Assembly (NCBI RefSeq): GCF_006152115.1
Contig: NZ_VDFU01000006.1
Coordinates: 1-64,000, forward strand
Direction of reading: 5' to 3'
Source of the DNA: Rubellimicrobium rubrum
GTDB taxonomy: Bacteria > Pseudomonadota > Alphaproteobacteria > Rhodobacterales > Rhodobacteraceae
Length of the DNA stretch: 64,000 bases
Program-made: the position numbers and the translations under genes
Shown: piece by piece, positions 63,203 through 64,000 of the stretch
How the letters are laid out: each line of letters opens with the position of its first letter
Numbering within the stretch: the stretch's first letter is position 1
The notes under the pieces: generated by a model
Told to the model about the DNA's origin: nothing
Seen by the model: only the letters and a program-made list of their open reading frames with translations
Database searches by the model: none

Positions 63203-64000
63203 TCAGGTCCGGCCAAGCTGGTCGGCCACGGCAGTTGCCAGATCGGGTTTCTCACGCAAGGTCAAACCCGATCCAGCCGCGCGCTTGGCCAGCGTCGGCA
63301 GGATTGCTGTCGAGAAACCAAGTTTCTGCGACTCCTTCAACCGGTTTTCGGTCTGAGAGACAGGACGAAGCGCTCCGGAAAGGCTGATCTCCCCGAAAAC
63401 GACCGTCTGCGAGTCCAAAGCCTGTTGGGACTGCGCCGAGACCAGTGCCATCGCCACCGCCAGATCGGCTGCGGGTTCGGTGATGCGGAGGCCACCGGCC
63501 ACGTTGAGGTAGACATCCAGCCCCGCGAAGCTGAGGCCCGCCCTCGCGTCGAGGACCGCGAGAATCATGGCAAGGCGCCCGCCATCCCATCCCACCACGC
63601 TGCGACGGGTCTGGCCGGGCGCAGCCGGGGAAACGAGCGCCTGAATCTCGCACAGGATCGGCCGAGTTCCCTCGATGCCTGCGAAGACGACGGACCCCGG
63701 GGCCGGCGTGCCCCGTTCGCTGAGGAACAGAGCCGAGGGATTCTTGACCTCGACGAGGCCCTTGCCGGTCATCTCGAACACGCCGATCTCGTCCGCTGGG
63801 CCGAAGCGATTTTTCACCGCGCGCAGGATCCGGAACTGATGGCCACGGTCGCCCTCGAAGTAGAGGACGGTATCTACCATATGTTCCACCACCCTCGGCC
63901 CGGCGATCGCGCCTTCCTTTGTCACGTGGCCCACAAGAACGACGGCGATTCCCCGTCGCTTGGCAAACGAGGTGAGCTCGTGTGCAGCCGCACGCACCTG
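63203..64000 (-). CDS. radA: DNA repair protein RadA, C-terminal part (5' truncated)
   Basis: The last 265 codons; the start lies beyond the window. Visible parts are the end of the RecA-like ATPase domain, with the RadA motif KNRFG (KNRFGPADEIGVFEM), and the Lon-protease-like C-terminal domain (LDVYLNVAGGLRITEPAADLAVAMAL). The zinc finger and Walker A are upstream and not visible. RadA drives branch migration of recombination intermediates. The end lies 17 bases before cvpA on the minus strand. Confidence 0.93.
   Translation of the reverse strand, partial: QVRAAAHELTSFAKRRGIAVVLVGHVTKEGAIAGPRVVEHMVDTVLYFEGDRGHQFRILRAVKNRFGPADEIGVFEMTGKGLVEVKNPSALFLSERGTPAPGSVVFAGIEGTRPILCEIQALVSPAAPGQTRRSVVGWDGGRLAMILAVLDARAGLSFAGLDVYLNVAGGLRITEPAADLAVAMALVSAQSQQALDSQTVVFGEISLSGALRPVSQTENRLKESQKLGFSTAILPTLAKRAAGSGLTLREKPDLATAVADQLGRT

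Overview
The window is high-GC DNA from an alphaproteobacterium, most likely a member of the Rhodobacteraceae. The evidence is an alphaproteobacterial 14-gene nuo locus carrying small accessory genes typical of that family (DUF5337- and DUF5333-type proteins, a carboxymuconolactone-decarboxylase-like protein), an extended NuoE, Frc-type fructose uptake genes and dense ATGA/TGATG stop-start overlaps. The genus cannot be fixed from sequence alone. I see no rRNA, tRNA, CRISPR array, insertion sequence or prophage. All genes look intact except iolC and radA, which are cut by the window ends.

Layout. 1-3610 (+): inositol catabolism: the end of iolC, an OsmC-like gene, iolD, a 67-residue membrane protein and iolB. 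3930-12619 (-): glycogen operon glgB-glgC-glgA-glgX-pgm. 12919-15955 (-): fructose-type ABC transporter frcB-frcC-frcA, ended by a strong terminator, with a divergent ROK-family regulator (16128-17327, +) and a palindromic site between them. 17361-21773 (-): glmU-glmS, a PNPOx-fold protein and an AlkD-like protein. 21904-23681: gph, creA and an unknown secreted protein. 24007-43844 (+): complex I, nuoA to nuoN, split between nuoF and nuoG by a 2.7-kb block of unrelated genes that includes a CAP-RTX secreted protein on the opposite strand. 43834-47081 (+): birA, coaX and rnj directly behind nuoN.

47175-54336 mixes an exported unknown protein, a DEAD-box helicase, an OsmC peroxidase, prfC, an SDR with a degenerate active site, an orphan ABC ATPase and a WYL regulator. 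54466-56960 (+): tatABC plus a DUF815 ATPase. 57004-60368 (-): surE-pcm-nlpD and an SDR. 60459-64000 (-): a PilP/GspC-like protein, purF, cvpA and the C-terminal part of radA.

Functionally, the left third handles carbon supply and storage: inositol and fructose uptake or degradation, glycogen building and debranching, and amino-sugar synthesis for the envelope. The centre is the main respiratory entry point. The right third covers protein export, cell-wall division, damage repair and purine synthesis. I found no convincing new multi-gene system. The most unusual points are the interrupted nuo locus, the His-rich and acidic insertions in NuoL, the NuoE tail, an OsmC gene coupled into the iol operon, and several leader or intercistronic stem-loops.
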